Below are positions 1 to 13,389 of a stretch of 64,000 nucleotides of DNA, piece by piece. A program made the position numbers and the translations under genes. The stretch covers positions 94,266,298 to 94,330,297 of the forward strand of contig CM031858.1 of the NCBI GenBank assembly GCA_018697195.1, in the 5' to 3' direction. The notes beneath the pieces were generated by a model. It was not told the DNA's origin and did not search any database. It saw nothing but the letters and a program-made list of their open reading frames with translations. Positions within the stretch are counted from its first letter, which is position 1. Every line of letters starts with the position of its first letter. The stretch comes from Certhia americana (Eukaryota > Chordata > Aves > Passeriformes > Certhiidae).

Positions 1-2954
1 GGAAATAACAGTGGAGAAGGCAGTGCCATCTCTATTCTCTTCCTACCACACAGCCCACAGGCGTACTGTAGTTCCCTGTTCATTTACATCAGTGACTAAA
101 GGACCTATTTAAATGAATGAAGTTAATGAATTAATAAATGCAGAACGGGGGAGAAACCTGCATTACAAAAGGTACTTTGTTCTTAGATGCTGAGAGTAAG
201 AGTTGGGTTTGATATTTCACAACACAGTGCTGACTGCTGTTTGCTATATTTCCTAATACACCCCGGTAACATGAGATCGCACCACAGATTCCTCCTATTA
301 AATGGTTATTCAGATGTGTTGCACTACCAGCAGCTTTTTGCTTGCATATTAATTACTAGGTGTTTGAATTAGCAAAACGTGGATTAGCAGAGTTTTTGCT
401 TTGCTAGTGGTACAGCAGACACTTTAGCCATTTGGTCGTCAGATACAGTCGTTGTGTTTTGAGCTTCTCAAAATAATGCCTGATACTGCCTCTGTAATTA
501 AACATCTGTCAGGGTTTTAGAAATGCCCTATGGGTTTTCTTTTTTTGGGGGAGGGGGAGACCAACCCCTGCTTTTAGGGGGAAGAATGCTGCATGTAACA
601 GCAAAATATATTTTGTTTTCGCACGAGGGCAAGCTTAGGAGATCAGCAGCTTTCTTCTCCATTTTGGCTGATGTAAATAAGCAGTAAATTTATTGAGACA
701 TCCGGCACAAAACTGGTGTGAGAACAGAACTTTGGGCCTTGTGTGGCAGCTTGAGCAGATGGGTGCTTCTTACTATTTCTTAAAAACTGAAATGACAGGG
801 AGATTAGGGTTTAAAAATCACAGCTTCTGTCGCATGCATTAATTAAAGGGTTTTAGTATAATAATTCTATCTTATTGTTCTAGAGCATACGCTCAGCTAC
901 TTTCAATTTTTAAAAGTACTCGGCCTTTCTCTGGGAGCCACGGCTGTTTGTTCAGTTAAATTCCTTCTGATTAAAGCTCCCTGAATAGTCATTGCCTTCA
1001 TATACCAAGACCAGCCCTGTTTTCTCTATGCTCTGCTGATAATGGGGTCACTGGGAGATTTCTGAATTACAAGTTCTAACTGAAGTTATAGCGCTTCAGG
1101 GATGCTTCGCTGCTCAGCACAGTCTGATGCGCCTCAGAATACTGTTGGAGCACTTGGGGCACTGGCTCATACATTTCTATTCCTGACTTGTTTGGCTCAC
1201 AGGAGAAGCACTGAAGAAATTTTAGCTATTTCCTATCAGGTCCAAAATATCATCATACTTCTTTATAGGTAAAGAAGTTCCAGCCCAATGATCCAGTAGT
1301 GTTAGCGTTTTTCTTTTTTTTTCTTAGATATGCCTGTAGTAGCCTCTACTACTTCTTCCCTGCAAAATACAGACCTTCATATGTTTTAAATCTGAAAATG
1401 GTGTGTATCAAGAGTGCCAATGTCGCAGCAATGTCTGTGGCTCTCCTCTGGAGTCCCAAAGTGATGAGTTGCGACAATCTTGCTTAAAGAAAAAGGCCCT
1501 TAAAGTAACGGCCATGCAAGTTTTATTTAAAAATATCAGTCCTATGACTACTGTGGATTTGTTACTGGTTTTGCTTCTTCCAGCAGAGCTTGACATTCCC
1601 TGGAAGAACAGATGTTCGTGGAATGAACTCCTTCTGGGGAATTAACTAATTAAGAAGGTCGAACTTCTGCGTTCTTCCAAACCGTGTATCCCGAGGCTGC
1701 AGTGTAGTGTCAGGGCTCTTTCTTGGCAGTGCTTGATAGAACATGTAGGCTGAGAATGGGTGAAGACCTGTAACCGTCTGCCAGGCTGCTAATCTGGTGT
1801 TGGAGTTCAGCAAGGGAAGAGGAAAGAGCTGCCAGTCCAACAGCTTTCCTGTTTTCTCTTTAAACTGATCATCAAATGTGGTGGAGGTGGCATGCATTTC
1901 CAGCAGTTTGCTGGAGAGCCTGTCTTCAGTACCAGTTGAATGAGAGAATAAGCACACTTGATTTATGCTATCTCTGGCCAGCATTACCTGATAGACACAG
2001 GCTTTGTGTCTGGGATATACAGATATTGTCATTAGCTCTGAGATGGACCTAGTGATGAGTAGTAAAATGGTAATTTTTTTCTTCCACTTTTTCTGTCTGG
2101 TTTTTTTTTGTTAGTTTGTTTGTGGTTTTTGTTGTTGTTTTGGTTTTGTTTTGTAGTTTTTAAATTTTTGGCCAAGTTGGCAAATGCCACTCCCAGCAGT
2201 TGGGAGCAGAACCTCGAAGGAGTGGAGTTGTTGTTCTTTGCCTCATTAAGTGCTACAGCTGCCTGTAATGAGCTATTAAGCTGTTAGAGCAAGCTGATCT
2301 ATCTTTAGACTGTACTGACCCATTATCACCCTGAGTCTTCATGTCTTAGAGGACACAGACCACATCAAGTGAGGGATTTCTTAGATCCTCTTAGATGCAG
2401 GAAGGAGCTTGGTTAGAAGAGCTAGGATGGCATCCACCGGCAGCAAGACAACCATGGTAAAAAAGGGGCTGTTCATCTGTTTCCAGCCTTGAGGGAATGG
2501 AAAACCTCCTCAGAGGGAGTTTAGAAGAAAAGGTGGTGCGACTTGTTCAGTGCTGGTTCTCCATTTTGAGGCTGCAGCCATCTCTTTGCATAGAGAGTCT
2601 GTGGAATAAATTGGCAAGGATTTGGGTTTGAGAAGACTGGCAGAGGGATAGAAAAACCACTCACTACCCCTCCTTGTGCCTTTCTTGGATCATAGAACCC
2701 ATCAGTCCAGAATTTAGAGGCAGCTTTAACTGAGCTCATTCGGATGCGCTAAATATCTCATACTTCATTTTAAAGTGAAGGTTTGAAAAACTTCATGAAA
2801 GCTATTTACAATGAGTTTGAGATCTAAATGTGCTTATTTTGAAAGTATTGTTTGTAGCAGTGTGATATTGTAATACTAAACCCACTGCTTTTCACAGAAA
2901 ATCATTAATTTCTTGTGATTCAGTAATGTTAGACAAAGTATTGCTTTGTTTTTC

Positions 2955-2975
2955 TTTTTTTTTTTTTTTTTTTTT
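2955..2975. repeat. poly(T) tract
   Basis: An uninterrupted run of 21 T lies inside the intron. It could be a simple homopolymer or the tail of an old reverse-oriented retroposed sequence. No element body is recognisable next to it. Confidence 0.85.
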
Positions 2976-5900
2976 GTTTCATCCTATTAACAAGAAGACT
3001 CATAAGTGACCTGTTACATAGAAACAATTTCTATTAAAAATATAGGTTTATGTTCTTAACATTACAGCTTAAATTTACTATCAGTAGCAGTAGATCAATT
3101 TAGAACCAAAATAGGATATGCATGAAAAATTCAGCTCCATTTTAAAGGCACTTCTCATTGTAAATACAGGAGTATGACACTGCAATAAAATTTTTTTAGG
3201 TAAACAAAATGAAGAGATTTTTAGAAGAGCTGCTGTGGCACTTACACTCTTGATTTGTTTGAAAATTAGGATTGTACTTTACCACAATATTGAAAGTACT
3301 CCATAGTCTTAAAAGTTTTATGTTTTTTCTATTTAGAGGATTTCCAGGATAAAACTGTACTTCACTTTGAAGTCCAACACTAAACAGAAAACATTTAGCA
3401 CAGGGCAAGTGCCAATAATACTCAGCTATATGAAATTCACAGTAGTTTAATAGAAGTATGAATTTTATTTTTAGGTGAAGGGAGCATTAATGTTCTGTCT
3501 AAAGGAAGTTTTTCAACTTTGCCTGAGTGCAAATACAATGCGCTGAAAGTATAAAGAAAACTGAGAACTAAAGAGTAGGGTTCAGAGATGTTGGAACAAG
3601 GAAAAAAGGCAAAGAGAATGTAAAGAGCTGTTCGTTTATTTTAAATTTACCTTCTTTTTCATAATGACTGGGACTTTTCTTGCCTTATATAATTACTCTG
3701 AGCTTCACTGCAACTAGTTAACTAGAGTCAAAAGAAGAAATAACCAAAAGAAGGAATAAGAGTTTACGAACTCTGATGTAAATGCTCAATTTTAGTAAGT
3801 GATGAGGACTAGATGTGGTGAAGGAGTTATGATTTGCAAGGTGGTTTTCAGTGTGTTACATTTTCAAAACTTGAAGTGTACCAGCTTATTAAGTTCTCTC
3901 TCCTGGCCTGGGCAGGTGATGAAGGAACCACAACTGAAATTAATGCAGAGACTTCTGTGTGCAGAGCTGAGTGGAGCAGAGGACAAATCTTCTCAGTTGG
4001 AGCTAAGAGATACTCTCACTTCTGAGCAACAGTGCTCTTCCTCCAGAGGATAGAGAACTTCAATCTCAGAGGGATTGAACAACTTTCTCATGGTTAATGG
4101 AACTGAAGTATGTAGTAACTCAAAAACTTTACTTGGAATGTCTTTCCTTGTCTTTAACTACAAAACCATCCACCCTCTGGGATAAGTTTTTCTTGTGAAG
4201 CAGAGCATGTAGCAAGACAGAAGGACAGAGAAAAGAGTACTAATGACTGGTAAGAAGGGTGTGTTCAGAAGATACTGGAAGGGTGTGGGGAAAAAGAGGT
4301 CCAGAAAATATCTTTATATTTGTGATAAAGGTAAAAGGCATTGCACCTAAGTAATGAGCTTTTGCAGGGGCTAAAAAAAATACAGAAAGGCAGCCATGAA
4401 GATGCAGACAGGAAGGGCAAAGGAGAAAACCCTTGGGGTAAAGTCCTTTAGTGGAGGAGATTGAAAGGTTGACTCCATAGTTGACAGAAAGTGCTTGCTG
4501 CTGAACTCTGCATGCTGCTAAGAAGGGTGGCTTTATCACACCTGTGACCCTAAATACAGACCTGGCTTATCTAGAAACCATGCCAAGGATTCCCTTCTCA
4601 TGGGCAGCCTTCTTGCACAGCCCAAAAAAGATGAAAGGAGGTACCTCATAGTGCAGAATTTCTTAATCACAGACAAAAGAAAACTTTAAAGGCTTTTTAA
4701 GAAGCAAAAACAAAAGGCAAGGGGAAGGAGGAGCTGTCAGCAGTAAGCTTGGGAAAGCCTGTACTTCATCACCAAATACACAAAAATATGACAGAGCCTT
4801 GGAAAGTCCCTGGTAAACTCAGTGCTCATTTATGCTCTTATATTTTTCAGGGAACTTTCATTCTGAAATAAGAAATTATGTGAATTAACCTTAAATCTTT
4901 AAAGCAAGACAGATTTTTTTTAGAATTTACTTTGGAAATGCTGCTTTTTATAAAACTTTGCTAAAACATCCTTAAACTGCATGTTCTGACTTGGCTACTG
5001 TTGGTTTCTATTCCCAGATAGTCAAATTGAAAAGTGAGGTATCAGGGAAGAGTCAGTGGTTTGCACTATTTTTTTTATAAGCTGGAAGTGAAAACAAATG
5101 CCAGAGAACCAAATGCACTTGGGTGCCCAGTGGCAGAGTCTCCTAGTTCTGCAGAACACGATGAAATGTGCTTGTCTTCTGGAAACTATGCCTTGTGAAT
5201 GAAAGAAAATTAAGTATGTTTTAATGCCTTAAAATAGGAGTACCCAAAATCTTTCATTGCTTAAAAAACCCTAGGCCTTCATTTCAGTACTCCTTTCTCT
5301 AAATAATTTTTTTTTTTTTTTCCGTGAGAATAGAGTTGGCTCCATTTATACTTCTCCTGGTCTTTGTCTTAAATTGAATTTGGAACACAATGTTGTATTT
5401 TCTTTCCTTCCTCACTTCATTTGGCAAAATCTGAATTTTTTATTCAGGTGCACTCTCAAAACATTTTGAATTTAATAATGTCTTGTTGCAACATCTTAAT
5501 TTGCCCTCCTTGTAGACACCATCCAACAGTCTGGAGTAGTTTAAAACTGACCTGGTTGCAAATGTTGGCTACCATCTCCACAGATACCTGTTTTCTTGTG
5601 CAAGTTACTGCTTATTAGTTTACTTTCCTATTAGCTCTAAGTGAAGCTTCTCCCAGTAGCAGAGCACTTTTTTAATTGGCAAGAATGTTCTCTCAATTAG
5701 CACTTGGCAGGCAGAAGTTTTTGCATTTGTGAGGTCTTTGTATTCTCTTCTCCCGTGTTTCTGCATTTTCCCCAGTGGCTGCACCAGGAAAGTTCAAGCC
5801 ATCCTTTCCTGTGGAGAGGAACATGTGGGCTAACTGATTACAATGCATCAAGAAGGACACTCTGTAAAGAAAGATAGAGGTTGGCATTACCTCATCCTAC

Positions 5901-6597
5901 TGCTGACCACCCAAAGTCTGGCCTGTTTCGTCAGGGATTTTTCTACATAGTAGGGGCAGTGAACAAAAGTCAAAGCATCTCTGCTAGAGGTTTTCTCTCT
6001 CATAAAATGGATGCCTTTCCACCATCTGCAAACATGGTGCTTCCTTGTAAAGTAATCTATATTAACCTGTTAGGAACTATTTATATAAAAAGAAGTTTGG
6101 TTAAAAAAAAAAAATACAGTCCATTATATAGAAAAGCCTTGGTCTTTCCGTAATTACACCCCAAGTTACTGAGCTCAACAGAATTATATTTTCTTGATGG
6201 TGGCAAACACTTGGACCTAGGGTGAGTTGAGTGTCATCATCAACCACATCAGCACACCTCAGTCCTGCAGGGAGCGTTTGCCACTTGATGGAGCCTCTCT
6301 TTACCCCGCAGCTCTGACAGGAACTCTGCACTTTGTCACCAAAGGACTCATGTCCTCAATACACAGAGGTGGAATGACATGTATGAAATCGGATACGGAT
6401 GGCAGGGGATTTTTGGTGGGGCTTTTTTTTCCCTTTCTTTTCCTATTCTTGTCTGTTTGCTCTTTGTTTGTGTGGGGGTTGTTGGGCCGTGGGTAGGGTT
6501 TGGAGCAGGAGGCCCGGGCAGCATCCGGACCCGGTCCCAGCTGGAGACAGCGCGCGGCCTTGGGAAGCGGCGCTGGCATCATCCGCTGGGCGGCGGC

Positions 6598-6609
6598 GCC
6601 ACCTGGCGG
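6598..6609 (-). promoter_or_regulatory. CTCF-like core motif
   Basis: Read on the minus strand the 12-mer CCGCCAGGTGGC matches the CTCF core CCASYAGRKGGC at 11 of 12 positions, with A replaced by G at position 3. A GC-rich flank continues on both sides. It lies in the CpG island. Occupancy is unknown. Confidence 0.4.
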
Positions 6610-6640
6610 CCACGGACGGCGCCGGCACCTCCCCTCCCTT

Positions 6641-6720
6641 CCTCCTCCTCTTCCTCCTCCTCCTCCTCCTCCTCCTCCTCTTTCTCCTCCTCCTCTTTCT
6701 CCTCCTCCTCCTTCTTCTCC
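6641..6720 (+). repeat. (CCT)n / (TTC) triplet microsatellite
   Basis: About 80 bases of nearly pure pyrimidine strand, mostly CCT units with TTTCT and TTCTT interruptions, adjoin the CpG island. Long mirror-like purine/pyrimidine tracts can form triplex (H-DNA). ORFs reading through it are repeat artefacts. Confidence 0.9.
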
Positions 6721-7666
6721 TGTTCTTTCCCGGCCTGCTCTCCCGCTCAGCAGCCCGCAGCTGCCGGGTGCCTGCTTGCTGCCGAGCCAGGGGCTGACAT
6801 CGGCATGCGGGACAAACGAGTGCGCCGTTAGTGACAGTGAAAATGCCAGAGCTATCTTGCAAGGGGATGTCCTGTACAAATTGATGTCGCTGGGCTCTCT
6901 GGGGGAGCTGCGGTGGGGGTGTTGGTGGCAGGAGAAGCCCGAATGTGCTGCACATGGCAGTAAGTCCCTGGGTTGGGATTTCAGCTGAGCGTGTTACCTG
7001 TGTGAAGGTAAAGGTGAAGAGTGAGCTCAGCAGTGCCGAGAGCGCATGGCTGAACCCCCGGGGATGGGTAGCTCTGTTTGCTATGGAACATCCCTCACCA
7101 CGGCCCGCAGTCCCTTCGGAGGCTCTGTGTTGCTTTTGATTAAGGAACTAAAGCTGAAATTGGCTCGATGTGATCGATATCTGTACATAAAGACTAGTTA
7201 TCACCTGGATCTTGTGTGCAGTCAGGTATGCAGGTGGATTAAGTTGCGGATTAAATGCCTCTTAGAGAATAGGTTTAAAATTACTCTGACTTTGAGAAGG
7301 ATTTTCAAAACGTTTTTATTTTTGTGACGTTGACCTAATCTGTATCTTTGCCAGAGCAGTTGTGGTGCTAAGTACTGCTGTATGTATGACATACATACAC
7401 AGCACACACACACTCAGTAAATATCTGGGCAAACATCGTCTTTTCTGTATGATTTTGTACTATTTAAGAATCTGAATTAACCAGATTAATTTCTTAAGCC
7501 CATTCTTCTGTAGAGAAGTTTTATTTCTGTCTGGAAGCAGTCTTAAGGGGACAACTGTGGTTGGGATGGGTAGGGTCCTGCTATTTGTGACAGAATAGTG
7601 TGGATAAATGTTAAGGAAGTGATGTCAAAGATCTGAGGAACTCTTCCTTTATTATCTTAATATTTC

Positions 7667-7704
7667 CTTTTTTTTTTCTTTTTTTTTTTTTTTTTTTCTT
7701 TTTT
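7667..7704. repeat. T-rich tract
   Basis: This is a 38-base T-rich run with occasional C. It is simple low-complexity sequence inside the intron, with no recognisable element attached. Confidence 0.8.
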
Positions 7705-8479
7705 CCCTCCCGTGAAGTGTTAGGTGCATAAAAACAGGCCCTGCAATTGATACATATCTGGGGCAGTGGCGTGAGGGTGGTTTGGTTACCTTAGTTCCCC
7801 TCATCCCTCGCCAGTTCATCCACTCCCCAGCAGAGTTGTTCTCACCTATTGTGTGCTGCTGGGAAAGCAGATGGCCTTCCTGAGCTTCCAAAAAATCAGG
7901 TCCCTGTAAGTCCCTAACACCGGGGAATAATTAACACTTAAACTCCTCAAGAGGAGAAGTGTCAGTACTGCTTCCTACAAAAATACACCAAGTCATAGCC
8001 CTTGCACAAGAGCTGGTGCAGCTTGTTCCTTTTTCCCAGTGAGATGCTCTTCCATCCTGCCAGGTCTGCATGTCTGAGCAGACAAGCTTTGCACTGAAAC
8101 GTCAGACATCTTTCTGTTTAGGGGCACCTCGTAAATAACTGGTCATCAACATTTTAAAATCTTCCTCTGTTAATGCCCTGGCAGACCCAGGGATCTTTCA
8201 TGGGGCTTGCTCTCAATATGGAGGTGAGATATGCCAGCAAGGATAACAGAGCCTCTCGCCCAAAGTGATGTTTGCAAAATGCTGCACGTACATGTGCAGA
8301 AGTTCTTTTTTATCAAACCAAGTTTTTAAGTTGCCCTTAAATACACTTACCTGCTCACTTGTGTGGTATGCAATAAAATAAGTGCTGGGGGAAGGAAGTA
8401 AATCTGAAGTACTTTCCTGCCCTTCTGGATGTGTGTATTTGGATGTCTGTTTTTAATCCTTTTGAAAAGGAGAAATTCC

Positions 8480-8800
8480 AAATTAAGCCAGCCTGTGGCA
8501 GTGTTTTTCAGCATTTCTTTTGCTTCTGCTGCTTTTAACGCTTAAGCCTTGGTGCTAATTGGAAAGTGGAGAAGCTTTCTATGTGCTACATGCAGTAGTT
8601 AGTTTCAGATTTAATAATGTTTTATCATTTTCACACAGCTGTTATTAAAATGAGGCGGTGATATAAATAATCATGGCTTACAGGTGCAGAATTACTGTTT
8701 CATTGTCTCTGAAGCTTATTTTAAGTGATGTGTTTCTATTGCCATTTGTCAAATGGATTTGATTTGTCTTCCTCATCCTCCTTTAGCATAACAAAGTTTC
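8480..8800. promoter_or_regulatory. Candidate conserved non-coding element
   Basis: This block is unique, AT-rich and complex, free of simple repeats and long ORFs. It contains homeodomain-type TAAT cores and E-box-like CAnnTG sites. It resembles deeply conserved intronic enhancers in texture only. No alignment was possible. Confidence 0.2.
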
Positions 8801-11800
8801 TGTTATTTGAAAGATTCAGTAAGCAAGTTTGCAGCTGGTTCTTCCTTTTTTCACAACATCTTTGAGACCCTTGTCTCCTGACCTTTCTGAGTTACATCAT
8901 GCACCCTGGGCATCTGACTTCTCATCTGACTTCTTTCCCAAACAGAGGACTTCCTCTGTCTCTTCCACCAGAGTTTAGTAGATGATGGTATTTATTTATT
9001 TTATCTTTCAAATGACATCCTAAAAGTTATTTTTGTCCCTTTACTCATTTTTTGAATAGTTAGACTTTCAAATGAAGAATATAAGTGAACCCAGAATTCT
9101 GTTCTCGTGAGCTCTCAGATTTTCCTCTCAGTATATAAAAGGAATGGTGTCAGTAAAAATGCTAAAGGTCCAAATCCCTTTTCGAGCACATTTTGCCTGC
9201 AGACAGCTACCCTTTCTGCTACTGTGCTGGTGGTGCTAGGTTCCAGCCTGCTTTGTCTATCAGCTCTTCAAGGGGATTATGGAAGTTGCCAGTAAATGGC
9301 TGATGCCTTTAGTGATCTGCATAAGGCTGTCACGGAGTTGTTTCAAGCCAGGTCTAAAATACCATTTACTTTCCTGGAAGTGCCTTCCATTGTCATTGTT
9401 AGCACAAGGAGGGGTAGTGGGGGGAAGGGGAAATGGGAGGTACTTTCCTAGCAGTTAACCAACCTGCAAAGAGCCCTGTCCTGTGCAGTCAAAAGGGGCA
9501 AACACTGCCAATGCTGAGCCAGCAGCAGCTACAGAGGAGCTGGGTTTGGCCCTGCTGGCACCTTCTCTTGAGGCCTTTGGCTCTGGACTGCAAGTTGTGC
9601 TGCATTGCCTTTGGTGCAATTCAGCTGCAGTGGCTACTGAGTTAGTGGCTTCAGCTGAGTGGCCAGAGGCCACCTTTGTGCCTACAGTCACACCCTCTTC
9701 GGGAGCCCTGCTTCCCTTTGGTCCATCCAGAGCAGAGCTGTTCACAGCTGTTCACATCACAGGTCCTTCTTCTACCTTGAGAAAACTCTGTAGGACTTGG
9801 TCCCTCATCTCTCCTGCCATGCACTTGCAGCACCACTTGATGTTGGTACTTATGATCCAGCAATGTCACACCTCACCAAGGCCATCCAGTTTACAGCAGT
9901 GGTCAAAGAATCATAGTTCTGTCCAGCCTATGTTTTAGGTTTGATAGCGTGTACTTCTTTCCCTAGTCCAACCCTATTTTCTTTCATTTGCTTTTTGGAA
10001 TCCTCTTTCCTCTGAAAACCAGAAAAGCAAGAAGCCAAAGAAAGCATATTTTCTGTCCAAGCACTGTATAACTACTGAATCTTTAATTTTGTGTAATACT
10101 TACAATCTAAGTTTCTCTTTCTGTCATGTTCTCCTGTATTTTATGTGATGGACATGCACAGTAGAGATTCTTGACTGCTTTAAGTCTGTTAGCAAAGTCA
10201 CCAGCTATGGTAGTGTGGCCTTCAGCAGGAGAAACAAGGTAAATTAGGTCATACAGAGCTCTTTATATCTGTGAATGCTGCCTCTGTTACCACGCTGGGC
10301 TGGCTGGCTGTAGCTGAGGTATTTCTGCAGAATGCTGGCTGACGGCACAGCTGTACCCTCTGTTTTTAGATTGAGTAGCTGTAGTAAAGGGCTTTATGAT
10401 GTATGGCAGTACACTACCCATGCTTAACAAATGATGGGAGAAACGAAATATTGGATGAGGAATGTTAAGCTGTACGGGATGACTGCCAGTCCACAGTCCT
10501 GGCCTGGATAGCCTTCCTCCTTCATGCACTTGAAGGAAGATGAACAGGTGGTGGCCAAGAAGATGCTGTGGAGCAGACATTGTGGCAAATCTGACTGTTG
10601 GAATGAAAGGGAAAATCTCCAGGAGGATTTATAACTCTTTGGGTCTATGTTTGGAGGGATTGTAGAGGCAAGCTGCCACTTGCTTAAAAAAAATCTGGGT
10701 CATAATTTTCCATCTCCTCTGCAAGTATTTTTGGTGCATCAAAGCCAATTGTGCTTCCCTTCCTGTGCCTTAAATTAAAAGAAAAGAACCAATACCCAAA
10801 AAAACCCCACAACAGCCCTAGCCCAAATCCAACCCTCTCAAATTTAATTATGTATCCTGCTGTGTTAATGGTCTTAGACCCTTTCTTTTTTCCCCCATCT
10901 ACCTGCACCAAATGTCACAGGAAGGGCCACACACAGAGAAATGTGCAGCAGCTACACAGCATACTGGAGGTATTCTGCCTAGGTTTTGGACCAGTTCTAC
11001 TGTATTGCTGTTAACTCTGAAGTTACGACAGATCTGTGTTAAGAGTCAAATTGGTCAAATCAGCTGGCTTAATCACTTCCTAATTTTGTAGAGCATTCCA
11101 GGGGTTTTATATCCCGTGATTTTCTTTAAGTATATTATGAGCAGCAATGTTTAATTGTACGGTTTCATTTTGGCAAGCAGTCCCTTCAAATGTGTTTGTA
11201 TTGGTTTTGTATGTATATTTCTCTGGCCCTTTATTTTACCCACAATTTTTAGGTAAATAGTTATCATTCCTTCTTTTTTTTTCTAGGATACAGACTGTAG
11301 CTAAAACAGCTCTCTGTGAGATAGGAAGACATCAGGATGCTCTTGTAGCCTAGTGTGCAAAGAGGGGCTGTGGGCCATGACTGGGAAGTCCAGCCCCAAG
11401 TCCCAGAAAGGGCTGTGCTGGGGATGTGAGCAGGATGTGGCATCAGGATGGGGATCAGATGCATTAGTTGCAGCCTGGCTTTGTAGTACTGGTCAGACCA
11501 GTGTCACCTGCCCTCAGCTCTAGATAAAAGGCACACTCTGTTCTCAAATAGTGAAAGTCACAGTGAAGTCTTCACTACCCTTGGTTCAATATAATATGGA
11601 TGAAAGGTGGAAAAGGCACTTAGGCTGTGATAGTAGGAGCTACAGCTTCACCTGCAGATAAGTACGTGTTGTTTTGTGGGGCTTTTTGCCTGCTTCTGGA
11701 CAGAGAATATACTCACAGACCTCTGTGATCAGTACACAGGTGAAAGGACTGGTAAGTCATGACTAGCTCTGCCACTGCCCAGAATTCCTATGTGCCATGC

Positions 11801-12250
11801 ATAGAACGACTTACCAAAAAATGCCACTGAGGAGTTACAGAGAAATGGGGTGGATGAGCACTGAAAATGTTGTGTCTGTGGCACACTGCCAGCAGCAGCC
11901 ATTTTACCCACATTTGCACTTTCACTTCATTATGCACCCTGCTGTGGATGCTTTCCTTTCGTAAGCTCCATGTCTGTGTTGCCTCTGCAAGGGCTGATAC
12001 CTGGGAGACAGATCCCAAAGCATCTGCCCTAGAAGAGGGTATGTGTTTGGGGTTCACAACAAAGCTTTTTGCACCTGATGTGCACTGGTGCAAAGCTGAG
12101 GGTGATGAAAAGAGGATATTGGAATAATTTGTACATGGAGCTGCTGTTTCAACCAGTTGACTTTCAGGAGGCTTGTAGCATCAGTACCCTAGATAACAGC
12201 AAAGCCAAATATTCTTAAAGAAAACATGGTAGGTGAGTAGCTGGAGACAA

Positions 12251-12269
12251 AAAGTTCACTGTGAACTTT
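12251..12269. promoter_or_regulatory. Perfect 9+1+9 palindrome, IR3 nuclear-receptor-like site
   Basis: The two arms AAAGTTCAC and GTGAACTTT are perfect inverse complements around a single T. Read as receptor half-sites it is AGTTCA-nnn-TGAACT, the spacing of an oestrogen response element with one substitution in each half-site. Function is unproven. Confidence 0.35.
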
Positions 12270-13389
12270 CAGGCTTGTTATTCCAGTACCTAACAATGTG
12301 CACTACACTCTGAGAGATTTTGGACCTGATATGCTTTGCAGCCTAGTTTCTTAGTTACTTTGTGGTGCCTGTTCTTTTGATTATGCTTGAAATTCCAATA
12401 GCCTTGCTGACATTTGCATCTGTAGCTGTGTGGATGGTTTCAGACCTCCCTTTTATTTTGGAAAAAAAACCCCCGATCTTGAAGTGTGACAACTCTAAAG
12501 CATTTCTGCTGTGCAGAAGAATTTGTAGTTTTACTGAGCTAGGGAATACTTGGAGAGAGGGGTCTTTTCTGTGTGTACTGTTACTGTTCTGAGACTCAGA
12601 TTTCACTCATCTTAAGAGAATAAGTTTCGAATGTAATCAACTAAAATTTTTTGTGCTTTTTTCCACTCATTTTGATGACATATTCTTTCTGAAATGCAAA
12701 ACTAATACAGTATCTCTGATGATAATAACACTAATAATCTAAAATAATTCAGAATCTCAACATGTGCAAACTTCATTAAGTCTATTAATGGTCACCTATT
12801 CATGGTTTTTGCTGTCTGGATTGTAAGAGCTCTGTGGGTTTTGTTTTCATAAGCAGCAGGTGTCCTGCTGGACAATGCTGAAGTGATTAGTAAAATGGAG
12901 ACCGGGAAGCATTGGAAGTGGTGGGTTTGGCTGGCCTGTCCTGCTTTTGTCCCCTGCAGTGTCCCCCAGTTCTGCAGGGGAAAGGAGACGAACAGCGCAA
13001 CGGGGCCCTTCAGCTGTTTGCAGTCTTCAGGGCTTGGAAGGATGATGCATTTGACAGCGAGGGAAAAAAGTAACTTGCAGGCTAAGTGAGAAGTTGCAGA
13101 GGATAAAGTTAGTGAAATGAAGGAAATGGGACTTCGAAATAAATCGATATGTTGTTGTTCCAGGCATAAAAGGAAGCCTGGGGGAAAATAAAGAAAAAAA
13201 GGAGGAAAGTTAGCTGAAAAATAGTATGGTCATAAAAAAAATTGAATTAAAGACACTGACCATTAGTCATATAATCATTGTGGCAACGGTGGTAGTACTG
13301 TTTGGGAAGCAAATGGTGTAAAACATGTTAAATTTTGTTACTCTAGGGTGCCTATTACGAATTTTATTCTCCAGTTTGGAACTTCCACT

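Larger units (their letters stand above)
6480..6960 (+). promoter_or_regulatory. Intronic CpG island, candidate alternative promoter/first exon
   Basis: Base composition changes abruptly from AT-rich intron to GC-rich DNA with many CpGs, most densely at 6510-6630. A pyrimidine triplet tract follows, and then a consensus 5' splice site, GGCA|GTAAGT, with the exon side ending at 6959. Two more donor-like sites lie near 7007 and 7012. CpG islands in avian introns commonly mark alternative promoters or enhancers, so a ZNF516 short-isoform first exon or a lncRNA start is plausible. This is inference. No TATA box or initiator was identified and no long coding ORF is convincing: the ORFs present translate the triplet repeat into homopolymeric Ser, Leu, Pro or Arg. 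Confidence 0.5.

Noticed and set aside
6301..6988. Overlapping ORFs of 132-192 codons on both strands
   Set aside because: They run through the (CCT)n tract and translate to homopolymeric Ser, Leu, Pro or Arg. They are products of the repeat and the CpG island, not genes.
9455..9938. ORFs of 151 codons (plus) and 96 codons (minus)
   Set aside because: No domain, no splice or poly(A) context, and open frames overlap on both strands. GC-richer composition explains them.
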